From Phallus indusiatus (lineage: Eukaryota; Basidiomycota; Agaricomycetes; Phallales; Phallaceae), in assembly GCA_027605045.1 (NCBI GenBank), contig JAQFWX010000002.1:1922001-1986000 (forward strand): a DNA stretch of 64,000 nt, written 5' to 3'. The notes beneath the pieces are model-generated. The model was not told the origin of the DNA and searched no databases. It was given only the letters and a program-made list of their open reading frames with translations. Within the stretch, counting starts at the first letter, position 1. The number at the start of each line of letters is the position of its first letter. This document shows positions 11,641 to 23,752 of this stretch, in pieces. The position numbers and the translations under genes were made by a program.

Positions 11641-13101
11641 CTAGCAATCAAATAAAGCATACATTATACCTATACGAAATGTTAATAATTAAATGCTGAG
11701 TTTTTTTTTGGTAAGATACCCGATAATACCCATGGAATAGCCGTACGTACATGCGAACGGATCGAGGTAAGTTTGTCCAACGCACGGCGTTTTCAACTTG
11801 CCGCGACTACTCACATTGGCGCACTTTACATAAGTTATTAGCCCAATCGGTACTGTGTTCGCTACGTAATGATAAACCTTAAGTCAATAATAGTGGGGGC
11901 ACGTTTGATTCCAATTTATTCCCCTACTATTTAATTTTTGCCATCCCGTCATTTCCGGATTCCGTAGAACTATAGAATTGGTATGACAACAAACAGATGG
12001 AATATATAGTCCCCGCTGCGCACGGATACCGAACCTTCGACAACGGCTAGGAAAATACATGATTGGCCTTCAAAGTAGTGATCTAACAGGAATATTATGA
12101 CAGTAACTTTGGTATTTGATATCGTAGACCTTCGTGTTTATATACGAGTGAAATGATCAACGTTTCGCATTGCATTTATTTATTAATTTTGTATTAATTT
12201 TCTTACTTCCGTGAACCCACACCTATTGACCCTATTTTCATCTATTGTATTTCAGTAGGTGTCCGAGGATCACTCGACTCTGCGTCCGGTCTCATCAGCC
12301 CGAGCGAACCACCTCATTGATCACCGGCGGCTCACTGATCAATCGATCACTGTTCGGTTGTGATACACACCGTATAAAACCCGTATACTAGTTGGGATTC
12401 ATTTATTTTGTAGAGCTCTACATATTAATCATTTCTAGAAGACATGGGGGAATGCAGCTACAATCCGAACGATCTGTATGAAACGCTAGCATATATAATG
12501 AGTTTTCACTGCAGGGTCGTTGGGGTTGAAAGGAGACTTGGTTGTGATTATGTAAAAAAACTGCTCGGATTACGATGCTCCGGGTTATAGTTCTCAGTTA
12601 AACAAATCTGTATACATAACGCCTTACAGCGGTACAGCAGCAGCTACAGCCTTGTAGATCTTTACGGGTTAAGTACGATGTCGAACAAGCAGGAAGGGTA
12701 AGTACTAGATCATTAATCTTAAGCAAATCTTAAGACTGTAAGAATGACTGAAGGTCTTATAGCAGGTTTTCATCTGAGTCTCTAGCGTGTCTCCACCTCT
12801 GCTTGAACTTGAAATCACTATGTACACAGAATCATTCTTCACCGTTTTCAATGCCCGGGCTCTGTTCGCGGCTGAGGGATTGAACGTCTGTGAGCCAATT
12901 TGTGTGATAGTGACTACTTTCTCATTGACTACTAATTTGGAGGACTACCCTGCCAGTGCACTGGACTTATCAACCGAGTTATCCGAATGCAACAAATTCA
13001 CTGCACTAACTGCAACTACATATCCCAGTAAAGTACGGTACCGAACATTACCGGCTCCTCTTTTTCTCCTGGCGTTCGAATGTTAATAGCCCTGCATATG
13101 A
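11278..13101. other. Intergenic stretch between DUF6533 copy 2 and the flavocytochrome gene
   Basis: The first about 360 bases belong to the duplicated block. The rest contains no recognisable protein. The open frame at 12787-13086 (99 aa) lacks any known motif and a convincing start context, so I do not call it. A TATAAAA-like box near 12371 is not linked to a visible gene. Confidence 0.5.
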
Positions 13102-13142
13102 GCGGGCTCATTAGCCCGCAGACCGAAATTAGAATATAAAAG
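13102..13142 (+). promoter_or_regulatory. Candidate operator palindrome plus TATA box of the flavocytochrome gene
   Basis: GCGGGCT-CATT-AGCCCGC (13102-13119) is a perfect 7-bp inverted repeat ending 15 bp upstream of TATAAAAG (13135-13142). A CT-rich stretch follows at about 13160-13200. The reductase ATG is 149 nt downstream of the TATA box. The placement suggests a regulator site; no specific factor can be named from the sequence. Confidence 0.55.
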
Positions 13143-13290
13143 GGTGCATCAGTCGTCATTTTTCTTCCTGTTCAAACCCATCTTCCTTTTCTATATCTTA
13201 GAGCTATTTAGTTTATTCTTCTGTACGTCGTCAATATGTTCGTTGAGCTCTATTTGCTAATCTGTGATCAGTCCTTTATTTTTCTTCAGA

Positions 13291-15982
13291 ATGCCCATAA
13301 AAAGAGCGCTAACGGTTCACGACATCGTCGAGGCCTACGCTCATGCTTACCAATTGCCTTATAACAGTTATATTTATCTTGTCGTCTTGTGGTTGACATT
13401 CGGTGTGGTTTTTATCATCGTTTCCATATTTCACCAGGCTGGTGGCCGTGTCACATACACCGGCTCTCTTTTGAACAAATGGTTACTTCGTCGTCGCACC
13501 TGGAGGAAAAAACACAGTCTCGCGAAGGCCATAAAAGCTGGAAAGAAACATAGCCAGCCCTACTCTCTCCCCTCCAACTCTCAGTTGACGTGCATTACCT
13601 TGTTATGGATTCTCGTAATCGCCCTCTCCTTCGTCGGTCCAGATTACATCGTACCCTACACCACTAAGCCACTCCCCAGTCCGCGCGTATTGGGGCGCGA
13701 CATAGCCTCCTCGGCTGTTGGAGGTAACGTCTTTCAGAGCACTATCCAGAAGTCTTGGTGGACTTCATCCGCTCGACTTGGTATGATGGCCGTTGGTCTA
13801 TTTCCTTTCTGCATTCTCCTCGTCATCAGAGCTCCACCGTTTGCTATCGTCGCTGCCCCTTATTTTGTTCAAATCTGGAACGATAAGCTCGTCTTCTTGC
13901 ACAAATGGACGGGTCGATTGATCTACTTTATTACGTTGCTTCACGTAATCTTCTGGAGTGTCCAGTTGGCTAAGGACACGGTCAGCCCTACCGATCATCA
14001 TTCAGTCTGGACTGTTATTTTCAAGCATATTCCTTTTGTCTATGCCTGGATGGTGAGAACAAATTTACTATCTTCTGTTATTTATCCATTACTTATTTTA
14101 CTTAGGCATTCATTTTCTTCACAATCCTCATGATCCTCTCCTTCAAGCCTATACGCCACAAGCGTTTTGAATTCTTCTACGCCACTCATGTTCTCCTCGT
14201 CCCTTTGATCCTCATTTTCGCCGCTCTACACTTCCCCCGTCTCCAATGGTGGTCCTGGTTCACTCTGGCACTCTGGGGATCAGAACGTATCTTCCGTTTC
14301 GCCAAACTCCTCTGGGTAAACGCAATGATCGGCAACCTCCGCACCGCTCCCATGACTCTACGATACATTGACTTCGTAAACAACGAACATGCAGGCTTAA
14401 CAGTGCCCAACACAAAGGATGAAACTCAGAAGGAGAATATGAGACATGGTGTCGATACTCGTCGCCCTGGATATTCGTTGCGTGGGACGTACGTACCCCC
14501 ACCAGGCTATGCACACATAGCTCTTTTACCGGGTAAAACTGTCCGAGTGAGAATTGTTGTTCCTCGTTACTTTTCTTGGGCACCTGGCCAACACGTTCTG
14601 TTGACCATCCCTGCTATAAGCCGCTTTCAGTCGCACCCTTTTACCGTCTCATCTGCATGCAGCGACGGCTTAGCCAGAGTAGACACGCAAGATATCGTCC
14701 TTGTCATCCGTGCCCAAGGCGGATTCACCAATTCCCTATACGAACACGTTGAGAAATTGCAAAATGAAAATTCCCGTGGCGATACCCCCGAGTTTTCTCA
14801 CATTGCTCCTCATCAGGGAGTTCTTCTCCGCGCGTATGTCGGCGGAGCTTTCGGCTCATCTATTCGCGTCAACTGGACAACGTACTCGAGCATTGTTATT
14901 GTTGCCGGTGGATCTGGGTGCAGTTACGCTGCCTCGATTCTGGAACATCTTACATCATGCGTTGCGGGAAAGAAGGATATGACTTTGTCTGGTAAGGAGA
15001 CCGCCGGTCAAATCAGACGGATCAGGTTTGTTTGGATAGTTCGTGAATTTGGTAAGTCCGAGTCAACAAATCATTAATCGGGTGGAACAGTTGCTAATGA
15101 AATCTTGTACTTCCCCTTTGCCCTTTCCTCCTCTTAGCTTACCTCCAATGGATTGCCTCGATAGTTTGTCGAGCCATGGAGCGTGTCCCTGAAGGTACAC
15201 TGCAAGTAGATATTTACGTCACAAACGCTATGTCGAAAAAGGCAGGAAAACGTCTTATCTTACCTCGCTATACTCTTGACACTCTGCACCCTGAGGTTGC
15301 AAGTCATCTTGGTTATGGAGCTGACGATGATGGCAGTTTCGTTTCCCCTGACCAAGATCTCGAGGAACAGTTACAGGATGACATGGTCGAAAGCAACGGT
15401 GAATTAGGTCACGAAGAACATGTTTTGGACATGACCAATTTTGGGGGCGAAGATGATACTATGCTCCTTCCGGAGCGAGAACTATCTCGTCAACTCCAAG
15501 CTGAAGGTGAAATCCGTCGTGCGGAAACTAAATATCGCAGGGCTACAATGTTCCGCTCTAACACTGCTCCACTCGCTGAAGATACCCCGCCGGAATACCG
15601 TCGACAAGAAAGCTGGGATAAAGCTCTTGAAGCTCTTGAAGCTAGGAATAAGGACCAAGTGCAGACGTTGAGTCCTGTTGCTTTATCCCCCACCAGCCGT
15701 CCCGCGCCCGTCTCCAGTTCCAACTTTGTCAGCGACCTCCGCGAAGCTGACGACATGTTCCACCTCTCCGAAATGGCACACAGCGGTCGTGCAAGAATGG
15801 ACAAAATTATCGCCGAAGAAGCTGATCATTGCTCTGGAACTAGCATGCTTGTATGTTGTTGTGGACCAACCGCTTTGATCGCCAGTATCAGAAAACATGT
15901 TGCGGAAAACATCAAGCCTGCGTATGTATCTGACGGAAAGGCGCCTTCTATTACTCTGGCGTCTGAGGAATTCGAGAATTAA
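13291..15982 (+). CDS. Ferric reductase / NADPH-oxidase-like flavocytochrome (FRE family)
   Basis: Predicted to move electrons from cytosolic NADPH through FAD and two hemes across the membrane, reducing Fe(III)/Cu(II) outside the cell. Exons: 13291-14052, 14106-15051, 15138-15982 (850 aa). The N-terminal half has several membrane helices with paired heme-ligand histidines (FLHKWTGRLIYFITLLHVIFW, then FFYATHVLLVPLILIFAALH). The FAD site is HPFTVSS, the NADPH-binding glycine loop is VAGGSGCSYA, and the C-terminal nicotinamide-pocket motif is CCGP. An acidic insertion (about residues 620-770) splits the NADPH lobe, longer than usual. The start is just after a polypyrimidine/CAG-like stretch, so a 5'UTR intron is possible. 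FRE rather than NOX is favoured by the N-terminal helix and length. Confidence 0.9.
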
Positions 15983-16326
15983 GTATTGACGTGAGGTGCA
16001 TGGAGACGCTAAGGACTCACGAAAAAAATCTTCTTTGATGGTTTTATGTTTGCTATGTATGTCACACTGTCACTACCATGCAATGAAAACTTTTAAATTA
16101 TTACTCGCTATCAATTAAAAAGTTTTGAGTCAGAAAATTGAGATTAGTGTGTTTCAGAAATATGTACGTCGAGTAGAAATATAATTTTATGGTGGACGTG
16201 CACTTAGGCACTGATGCGTTTACGGTTTCCCTGCTTCGTAGCTTACGTAATTGCGAGAAAATTTGCGTGTCGTCACTCAAAACCACGTAAAACCGCCATT
16301 GCAAACGAGCAAAGAAAACATACAGC

Positions 16327-17440
16327 ATGGACCACTTTCCAAATAATTGGGCAGGCCAGTATGTATACTCTTTAGAAAAAAATTTATACGGTTGTTCAAA
16401 CTCACAATTGCACAAAACTTCGTACGACAGCGAAATGATGCTATTGACGCGTACAACACATACCCACTCCATTGGCATTCACGACCTCAGCATCATGCGA
16501 AGGACACGTTTCAGAAGGCGTTCAACGCATTCAGTATGTTTCTTCTCTACTCATCTTAATTTGTCGCCATTCTCACCAATGTATCGTATCCCAGACAGCC
16601 TCTCGTGACTGGTACATCAGTCTTGGCCATCAAGTAAGAGGACGGTATTATGATGGCTGCTGATACCTTGGGTGTTCTCTCAACTCTCCTTGTTGTTCGC
16701 GATACACTGCGCAGTCCAAGGATGTATCTCGTCTACTATGCCGTTGTTGGAACTGGTGGCGACATGAGTGATTGCCAGTATCATGTCTTGGGTGAATGAG
16801 CATGTTCTAAAATGTTATGCCCTTACTTGGACGCAGCGTTGAAGAAATTGATGAAGCGGAGGGCAATACACTGGGTTCATCCAAGATTTTTTGGAGTTTT
16901 GAGTCGGATCATGTACGCTCGTCGCTCCAGATTCAATCCGCTGTGGAATTCTATTCTTGTTGGAGGGTTCAAAGACGGAGAGACGTGGGTTTATGGTAAA
17001 TACGGAGAGATCGTTTCTACGCTAAACGTCGAACACTAGTTCTTTTTTAAGCTTTCTGGCGGCCTATGTAGACATACTCGACGCAAATTATCAGTCACCT
17101 TCTATTGCAACCGGATTTGCGCCACATTGCCATTCTTCTTCTTCGAAAGGTGAAGGTGAATGACGGATGTGTAAAAGATGTTACAGGAAAAGAAGCAAGG
17201 CGAACTCTTGAGGAGTGCATGAAGGTTCTATACTATCGCCATGCTCGCAGCTTGAACAAAATTGGTTTCCACTTCTTTTTTTTTCTGGTATAGCAGATAT
17301 GAAACTGATTCCTCTCAGTGTCAAATTGCTCAAGTCACGAAAAATGTTGGGATTGAAATAGTCAGTTGTCTGTCGTCTCAAACTGGATGGAACTTCGCCG
17401 AAAATATTCGTGGGTATCGTGCGCAAATACAGTCAAGTTG
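16327..17440 (+). pseudogene. Proteasome subunit beta type-7 (PRE4-like) pseudogene
   Basis: Fragments in three frames, in order, match the beta-7 subunit of the 20S core: MDHFPNNW; RNDAIDAYNTYPL; TGTSVLAIK, then a TAA codon (at 16635-16637), then [99 protein letters not shown]. The nonsense codon at the conserved KYEDGIMMAADTL position plus several frame changes show it is dead. Residual intron positions remain (for example just before 16597 and after 17270), so it is a decayed gene copy and not a retrocopy. The functional gene must be elsewhere, since this subunit is essential. Flanks 15983-16326 and 17441-18366 contain nothing I can support. Confidence 0.85.
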
Positions 17441-18366
17441 TACAATAATATTTTCGTGTTTGTGTTTTCGGCGTACATTATTTAACGACTATTTCGTTAT
17501 CTGAGATCTACTTGTTTAGCCTACTTAATTGACATGGTACTTTCCTAAGCGATATTACTCGGGCGAATGGTTCGGGTCCACGTATGATTTTCCTTTGAAG
17601 TTAAGCTCAATGCCCAGAGAAGTAAATCAATCTATTGGGCTGTTTCATCCGAATCAGACCATCAGACGGTGCTGTACAATGCGAAAGCCGCGAACAAGAA
17701 GAAACTCCCTTTACTCTTGTGTTTCAAGTAACTTTCCTGGCTTTCACATTTGAAATACGACAAATTAATTCACAGACACCGGTCCACATATCCCGGTATG
17801 TATTTACGAGACACAGATTTATATAAAAGTGTTTACCCTGGCTTACAAGATAATAGATACGCTCTCCTTTCTACTTTCCCCCTGAGAGAACACAAACGCC
17901 GTTCCTTGCCTTCTGGACTTTCTCTACTTACTCCCTGACGGCGCACATTAATGATATCCTTAGATCTTATTGACCCAATCAAAATGACAAAGTTGTCATC
18001 GGATTTTTGCAACAGCTCCACTCAACCTCGGGCTTTCAATGACTAATACTAGGAAGAGCATATATCAGGGTAACCTCCATATACACCGGTATGTCTTCAA
18101 ATAAAACAAAGAAAACCTCACCAACTGCCCACTACAACATACACTACACTTTCCGAATCCCGATAGCTTCAAGTGACCTTCTGTCAAAATTTACCTTCAG
18201 GTTACCGGCGACTTGGATTGACTCATGTCCGGAGAAGAAAGCCCGCGGCCGTGTTGCATGCACCGACCAGTGATCACGATGTCGATCTCTCGGCCGACTT
18301 TCACCGTGAGATCATGAATAACTCCGAAGCTTTGAAGGCTTAAAGCTCCTTTCTTTCACAACTGCT

Positions 18367-20366
18367 ATGTCGTCTGAAGAAGGATCCTCGCCAGTCAACC
18401 AAGATAACGACGGGCACGGAACAGAAGCGATAATTGACGAGCTCAACTTACCTCCCTATCGCAAAGTCATAGTCTTGGGTTTATTATGCACGGCTATTTT
18501 CCTGGATGTATTTAATAGCACTGCGCTTTCAACTGCTCTACCAGTCATATCGGTGCAGCTCAAGATTTCCAATAGCGAAAGTGTGTGGCTTTACGGTGCT
18601 TACCAGCTGACGTTTTCTGCTGCGCTTCTTGTTGTATGTCAAACGTGTTTATTTCTTCATAAAAGATGATTAATTAAAATTTTTTCAGTGCGGTCGTATA
18701 AGCGACCTTTATAATCCAAGTATGTTATTGTATCACGAGAGTCCTGATCAAATAAATTCGAAAACTTCGCAATAGAGTCAGTGTTCGTGATTGGTTCCTC
18801 GACCTTGTCCATCTTCACTTTAATTGCTGGCTTCATTCGTAAAAAGATCCCACTCATTATACTTCGTGGATTGATGGGATGCGGTAAACTCGATCCTAAG
18901 AGTATTATTGAACCCGATTGCCTACTAGTACAATCTAGGTGCCGCGCTAACTATTCCTTCTGCACAACATTTAATCGTACATATGTTCCCTGATCCCGTT
19001 TCACAAGCAAAAGCCCTATCAACCTTCGCTAGTTTTGGCGGAACTGGATTGGGTAATTGATATGCAGTCTTATCCCTATTTTTTTTTGACACATCACATT
19101 TAGTTCTTGGTTTGTTCATCGGGGCCGTACTCGTGGAGTTTGCGTCATGGCCCTGGATATTTTACTTCGGGGCTATTACATGTGGTTCAGTTACAATTCT
19201 GATTCTGTTACTTGTTCCCAACCTTCGGCAACATAGAAGTAAGAAGACGCAAGCTGACAAAAAACTCCGGCTGAAACGCTTGGATCTACCTGGAATAACC
19301 CTCTTTACAGGTAACATTTAGGGTCAAATGATTATCTTCTTTCTTCCGCTTATAGTCTTCATCAAGTGGGTCTCCTTCTTTTCATTTTTGCCGTCACATC
19401 GGGCTCGAGCACTGGCTGGGGTTCGGCCCAAGTCATCGCACCTCTAGTGTTATCCATTATCTTGGTTTCAGGCTTTTTTATATGGGAAGCTTACATACCT
19501 GAAGAAGATGCCGCACTGTAAGTTATTGTAATTGATTTAATCGTGACTTGTAATTTTTTCTCTCCAACAGTCCTCCAAAAATCTGGAAATACGAAAATGT
19601 GGCCATTCTCATTGCAATAGCTTTCGTCCCGTTTATGTGGTGGGGGTCTCTTTACCCCCTTTTCTCCTTGTTTTGGCAGCTTATTGATGGATGGTCTCCA
19701 ATGAAAGTTGCAATTCATTTGTAAGTCGAGTCTTGATTCTGGTCTTTTTTTATGGTCTCTTACCTCTCTCTTTGCCTTAACGATAGTCTTCCCATAGTCC
19801 TAGGAATGATTCCAGTAGCACCGTTCACAGCCAATATTCCACCAAACGTACCGGCAAAATGGGTTATCTTCATGGGCTGCGTTCTTCTTTTAATTGCAAA
19901 CGCTGTCCTTCCTTTTAATACTTCACCGGATACTTATTGGCGATTCGGTTTACCTGGTTTCCTCCTCGGAACAATTGGAGCAGCCACGGTATATTCAATG
20001 ACGAAGTAAATCTGATTTCCATTAGAATTTGTTCTATTCATAATTCTATACTTTTTTTTCAGTATCGTCCTTCTGGCGAACACTCCGGCGCACATATCGG
20101 GCGTCGTATCCGCTCTGTTCACGGCAGCAGGACAGACAGGAGCAGCATTTGGTCTTGCTATCGTAACTTCCATTCAAACAAGCGTGGAGATTCATCACGG
20201 CGGCCCCTCCAAGTTTAATGGGAGAGCAGCTGGACTTTGGTTTTTGATGGCTGTAGCTGCTGTTTCTGCGGCCTCTATCCCTATCTTCATGACAAGCGCG
20301 ACAAGACAGACGAAACCGGCGGACACTATTGCAGAGGACAAGTTAGAGCCTGAGTCAGAAATCTGA
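18367..20366 (+). CDS. Major facilitator superfamily transporter, DHA2-like (drug:H+ antiporter type)
   Basis: Polytopic membrane exporter. Nine exons: 18367-18633, 18689-18719, 18776-18883, 18939-19052, 19104-19310, 19367-19517, 19571-19720, 19787-20005, 20063-20366. Helix 1 carries LDVFNSTALSTALPVIS, then the TM2-3 loop CGRISDLYNPK (MFS signature G-R-x-x-D). Later come GAALTIPSAQHLIVHMFPDP, FGGTGLVLGLFIGAVLVEFASWPWIF, a loop KRLDLPGITLFT, then WEAYIPEEDAALPPKIWKY and ANTPAHISGVVSALFTAAGQTGAAFG. The order and the spacer IPEEDA are typical of fungal MFS multidrug-type exporters. The acceptor at 19366 is AAG, not YAG, but is needed for the frame. The cytosolic ends are acidic. No biosynthetic cluster is visible. 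Substrate unknown. Confidence 0.88.
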
Positions 20367-21579
20367 ATATCCACCTATTGCTTCAAGGTAACGAAAATAA
20401 AAACAAACACTAGTGTTTCTATGTCGGACCTTTTTTGGTTCAACCTTGCTTTCGCGAGCAACTTTTTTTTTGTGGAGCTTAAGACTGGTTTTTTGGCGAT
20501 AGTCAGCCAGTATTGCCAGTCGAGCTACTTACAGGGCCGTTAGCCCTGCGTGTGCACATGGAGACATAGATACATAAACATGATAGGAAATGAATTTGGC
20601 AACAGTTTGATCTGATTCACCGACCGAGGCGTCCAGTCGAGCAGTAAGCGCCGTCGCGGCTACACCGTCTGTCGTCTCTCTTCCTCTGCCCAGCGCGGAA
20701 GACATCTCGTGTCTCATCGATTCACCATCTTCTCTCGCAGATTTTCTTCCTCCCGCACATCCCAAACAGGTTGATGCCTCTTAGAACACACCTCTGCAGC
20801 TGAGCCAGACGCGATAAGAGCAACCGGGTCGAAGCAAGGGCGGCCGCAGTCCCTCGCCCGCCCTGTGGCGTCCAGACCCAGCCCAGTCAACTGTACCCCA
20901 CTTCTCAACGCGGATGGCAACCCCAACCCGACTCTCAACTCGACTCAACCTTCAGCGCGCCTCTCAATGTGATCCGCTAGGAGGACCTAGGGGTGATAAC
21001 CCAGGAGCATTGGCCTAGCAGCAGGGGCCTAGTGTGGTGGCCTAACGGCCTAGTGCAATGGTCGCAGGACCTAGTGCAGTGGTCGCGGGACCTAGTGCAG
21101 CGGCCGAAGGGCCTAGTGTAGTGGCCTGATGGCCTAGTGTAGTAGCCCAGTAGCGGCAGTAATTCAGTGGCACGGCAGTAGCCTAGTGGCAGGAACGGTT
21201 GCGTATTCCCGCCCACATGGCCGGACTCAGGAGCCAGCTGGTGCGGAGCGGCACGAAGGGGACGGAGGATCGACTGCGTGACTCGGTGGGGTGGGTGGTG
21301 GTCGGTGACCGGTGACCACGGTCCCTTCCCCTTCCACAGGGCTCCCCTTGAGCAGCGACAGAGCGTCTGACGAGGCTGGAGTAGTGTGGGACTCATCCGG
21401 CTGGGTTTCGCGAGCAACTTGAATAGTGGTGGGGTTCCTTGGTCATGTCCGAATTGAGGAACAATAAGCGTTTTTTTCAAACTCCGGAGCCGTCATTGCC
21501 GAATTTAGCTATCGAGACGTTGTCTATTGTATTCATCAACACGATTTCCTTTTTTTCTTTTCGTCCCTTCACTATCATC
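20367..21579. other. Intergenic, GC-rich island with tandem repeat
   Basis: A GC-rich segment (about 20530-21420) is unlike its AT-rich neighbours. It contains the 21-bp array at 21028-21153 and open frames on the minus strand without known domains. The right part (21490-21579) has pyrimidine runs (TTTTTTCTTTTC) just upstream of the RAM1 start and probably forms its core promoter. Confidence 0.5.
21028..21153. repeat. Minisatellite, six 21-bp units
   Basis: Units begin CCTAGTG and run exactly 21 bp each (21028, 21049, 21070, 21091, 21112, 21133), with variants such as CCTAGTGCAGTGGTCGCGGGA. Weaker CCTAG/CAGTGG motifs continue on both sides. Because 21 is a multiple of three, the minus-strand open frame 21480-20977 reads heptapeptides of the type HYTRPxG; I do not call it a gene. 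Confidence 0.8.
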
Positions 21580-23537
21580 ATGAATGCCAACCTCCTCAGC
21601 GGGGAACGTGTAATTGAAGATGGCTTTCGAACTGCAACATCTCATGAGCAATGGCGTGTCGAGGAAATCTTCTTAGAGGCATTACCATCTGATCCCGCAA
21701 AAGTCCCTGTCCTAAAGCGCAATGAACATTTCAGTTACCTCGGTAAACTGCTCATGGAGGGGTTCAACAAACGATACGCAGTTCAGGATGCTAGTCAGCC
21801 TTGGGCTTCGTTCTGGATTCTGCAATCCTTGAGTCTATTGGGCGCTTTGCTTGATAACGGTAACAAGCAAAGGTGTGCGTCATCGAGAGCCTTGTGGATG
21901 AAAATACGCTATTCTTACCCTTATTTTACAGAGTGATAGATACGATCTTGGCCATGCAACATCCTGATGGAGGTTTTGGTGGTGGCCCCAAGCAGTCTCC
22001 TCACTTGTTGTCGACCTACGCTGCTGTATGTACGTTGGCTATTGTAGGACGGCCAGGTCCCGGAGGAGGATGGGATCAAATCAACCGGTGCCTTGAGTCT
22101 TTTAACGTTGCAGCTATTTGGAACTAACCGCATCTAGTAAAGCGCTTTATAACTTCTTTCTATCGGTGAAGCTGCCAAGCGGGTCGTTTCAAGCCATGAC
22201 CAACGGCGAAGTGGACATCAGGTGCGTATTTGTAATGCTTTTCTCTGAGTTCTGCTTGAGCACGCTTCTGTTGTGTAGATGCACATACTGTCTCCTTGCC
22301 GTAGCAACAATGCTCAACATCCTCACACCAACCCTCGCAGAAAGAGTCCCGCAATTCGTACGATCATGTCAAACCTACGAAGGCGGATTCTCATGCGCGA
22401 GCTATCCATATTTTATCAACGATCAGCTGCTTTCCAATCCAATGCCGTCTCTGGGCGAAGCGCATGGCGGCTACGCGTCGTGTGCGCTGGCAAGCTGGGT
22501 GTTCCTCAAGCCGTTTTGGGAAGGCACGTCGATACCCGGTATTGATATCAAAAGGCTGATTCGGTGGCTCGTCAAGTTGCAAGGTATTATTTATAACGCT
22601 CTATTCATGTCTCTCGTTGGCTTATGTGGGTTTTGCAGCCGGAGGTCCCAATATAGGTGGTTTCAGGGGCCGAACGAACAAGCTCGTAGATGGATGTTAT
22701 TCGTGGTGGGTTGGGGGATGCTTTGCTTTACTTCCAGTTCTTGGAATCCAAAGAGACACCGTCGTTCCTACCCATGCAGATACCGTGGACGAGTCATCTC
22801 ACGATAACGAGTCCGATTGGGATGACGTCGAAGGTTCTTTTGTTTGTTCTTATCAAGAAAGATGAGCTGATCTATCTTTATCCAGATGAGCTATATAACT
22901 CGCGTCTGTTTTGTTTACTTATTGACTTAACACTCTTTTATTCACGAATTCTTTCAGAGGCTCTTCAAGATTATATCATTTACATTGCACAAGCTCCTTC
23001 TGGAGGATTACGAGATAAACCACCCAAGTAAGGCCGTCGTGTCAAATTAGCCGAGCGCATGTATTAATATGTAATCATTTAGACAACCCGATGCATATCA
23101 CTGTTTGTACAATTTAGCTGGTCTTTCAACAGCGCAGCACCGCGTTCGTCCTACCCCACCTGAACGTGATTGGATACCACAAACAGGTAGGAAAAATATG
23201 TCCTCATATTTGTGGCTTACATTTCATACTTATATGGCTTCACATTACCAAAAAAAAAAGATGATCCCTTGAACCTTGATCCTACTGAAACACCAGAAGC
23301 TCGCGATGCTCGGAGGAAGCGTATCTTCACGGCTGCCTATTGGTGGAAAGAACAAGAATCGTTATCGCGGGTCAAAGGCGGCAATGTGAACCGTGTGGTG
23401 AGAAGCTTCGCTTTATTTAGTTTTAATTAGCCTATTACTCAATTGTTTTTTCATCTCAGAATGCAACGCATCCTCTTTTTAATTTAACTATATCTCATGT
23501 TCGGCCTATGTTGTCGTATTTTTATGGACAAGATTGA
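21580..23537 (+). CDS. RAM1: Protein farnesyltransferase beta subunit
   Basis: Catalytic zinc subunit that transfers farnesyl from FPP to CaaX cysteines (Ras, a-factor type pheromones, lamin-like proteins), working with the RAM2 alpha subunit in the cytosol. Exons start 21580-21872, 21932-22087, 22138-22221, 22279-22583, 22639-22832, then about 22959, 23082 and 23261, and a last exon ending at TGA 23537. Repeats of the alpha-alpha barrel are visible: HPDGGFGGGP, PSGSFQAM, YEGGFSC, ...GGPNIGGFRGRTNKLVDGCYSWW. Zinc ligands are the D and C of LVDGCYSWW and the H of DAYHCLYNL. SYPYF and GEAHGGYASCALAS are also characteristic. It is intact; two late donors are weak. AATAAA lies at 23596-23601, 60 nt past the stop. 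Confidence 0.92.
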
Positions 23538-23752
23538 GTTTGGGTTTCATGTATAAGATTTGACAAGTTGATCTGTAAAAACATGGTTAAGATCTAATAA
23601 AGGATTTTGTACTTGTACTATCGAAAATGTTCTATTGTCCTATCATACAAAACTGTAAATATCAGAAACAGTGCACGCATCTATGTCGATCTACCAAAAA
23701 CAAGAAAAAAAGGAACGAGCGGAGAGATATACATGTATATATTTTCTTTGCT

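Noticed and set aside
12787..13086. 99-codon frame upstream of the ferric reductase
   Set aside because: No domain, no intact start context, and it ends just before the promoter; not supportable as a gene.
20977..21480. 167-codon minus-strand frame over the minisatellite
   Set aside because: The frame is explained by the 21-bp repeat period; no homology or start evidence.
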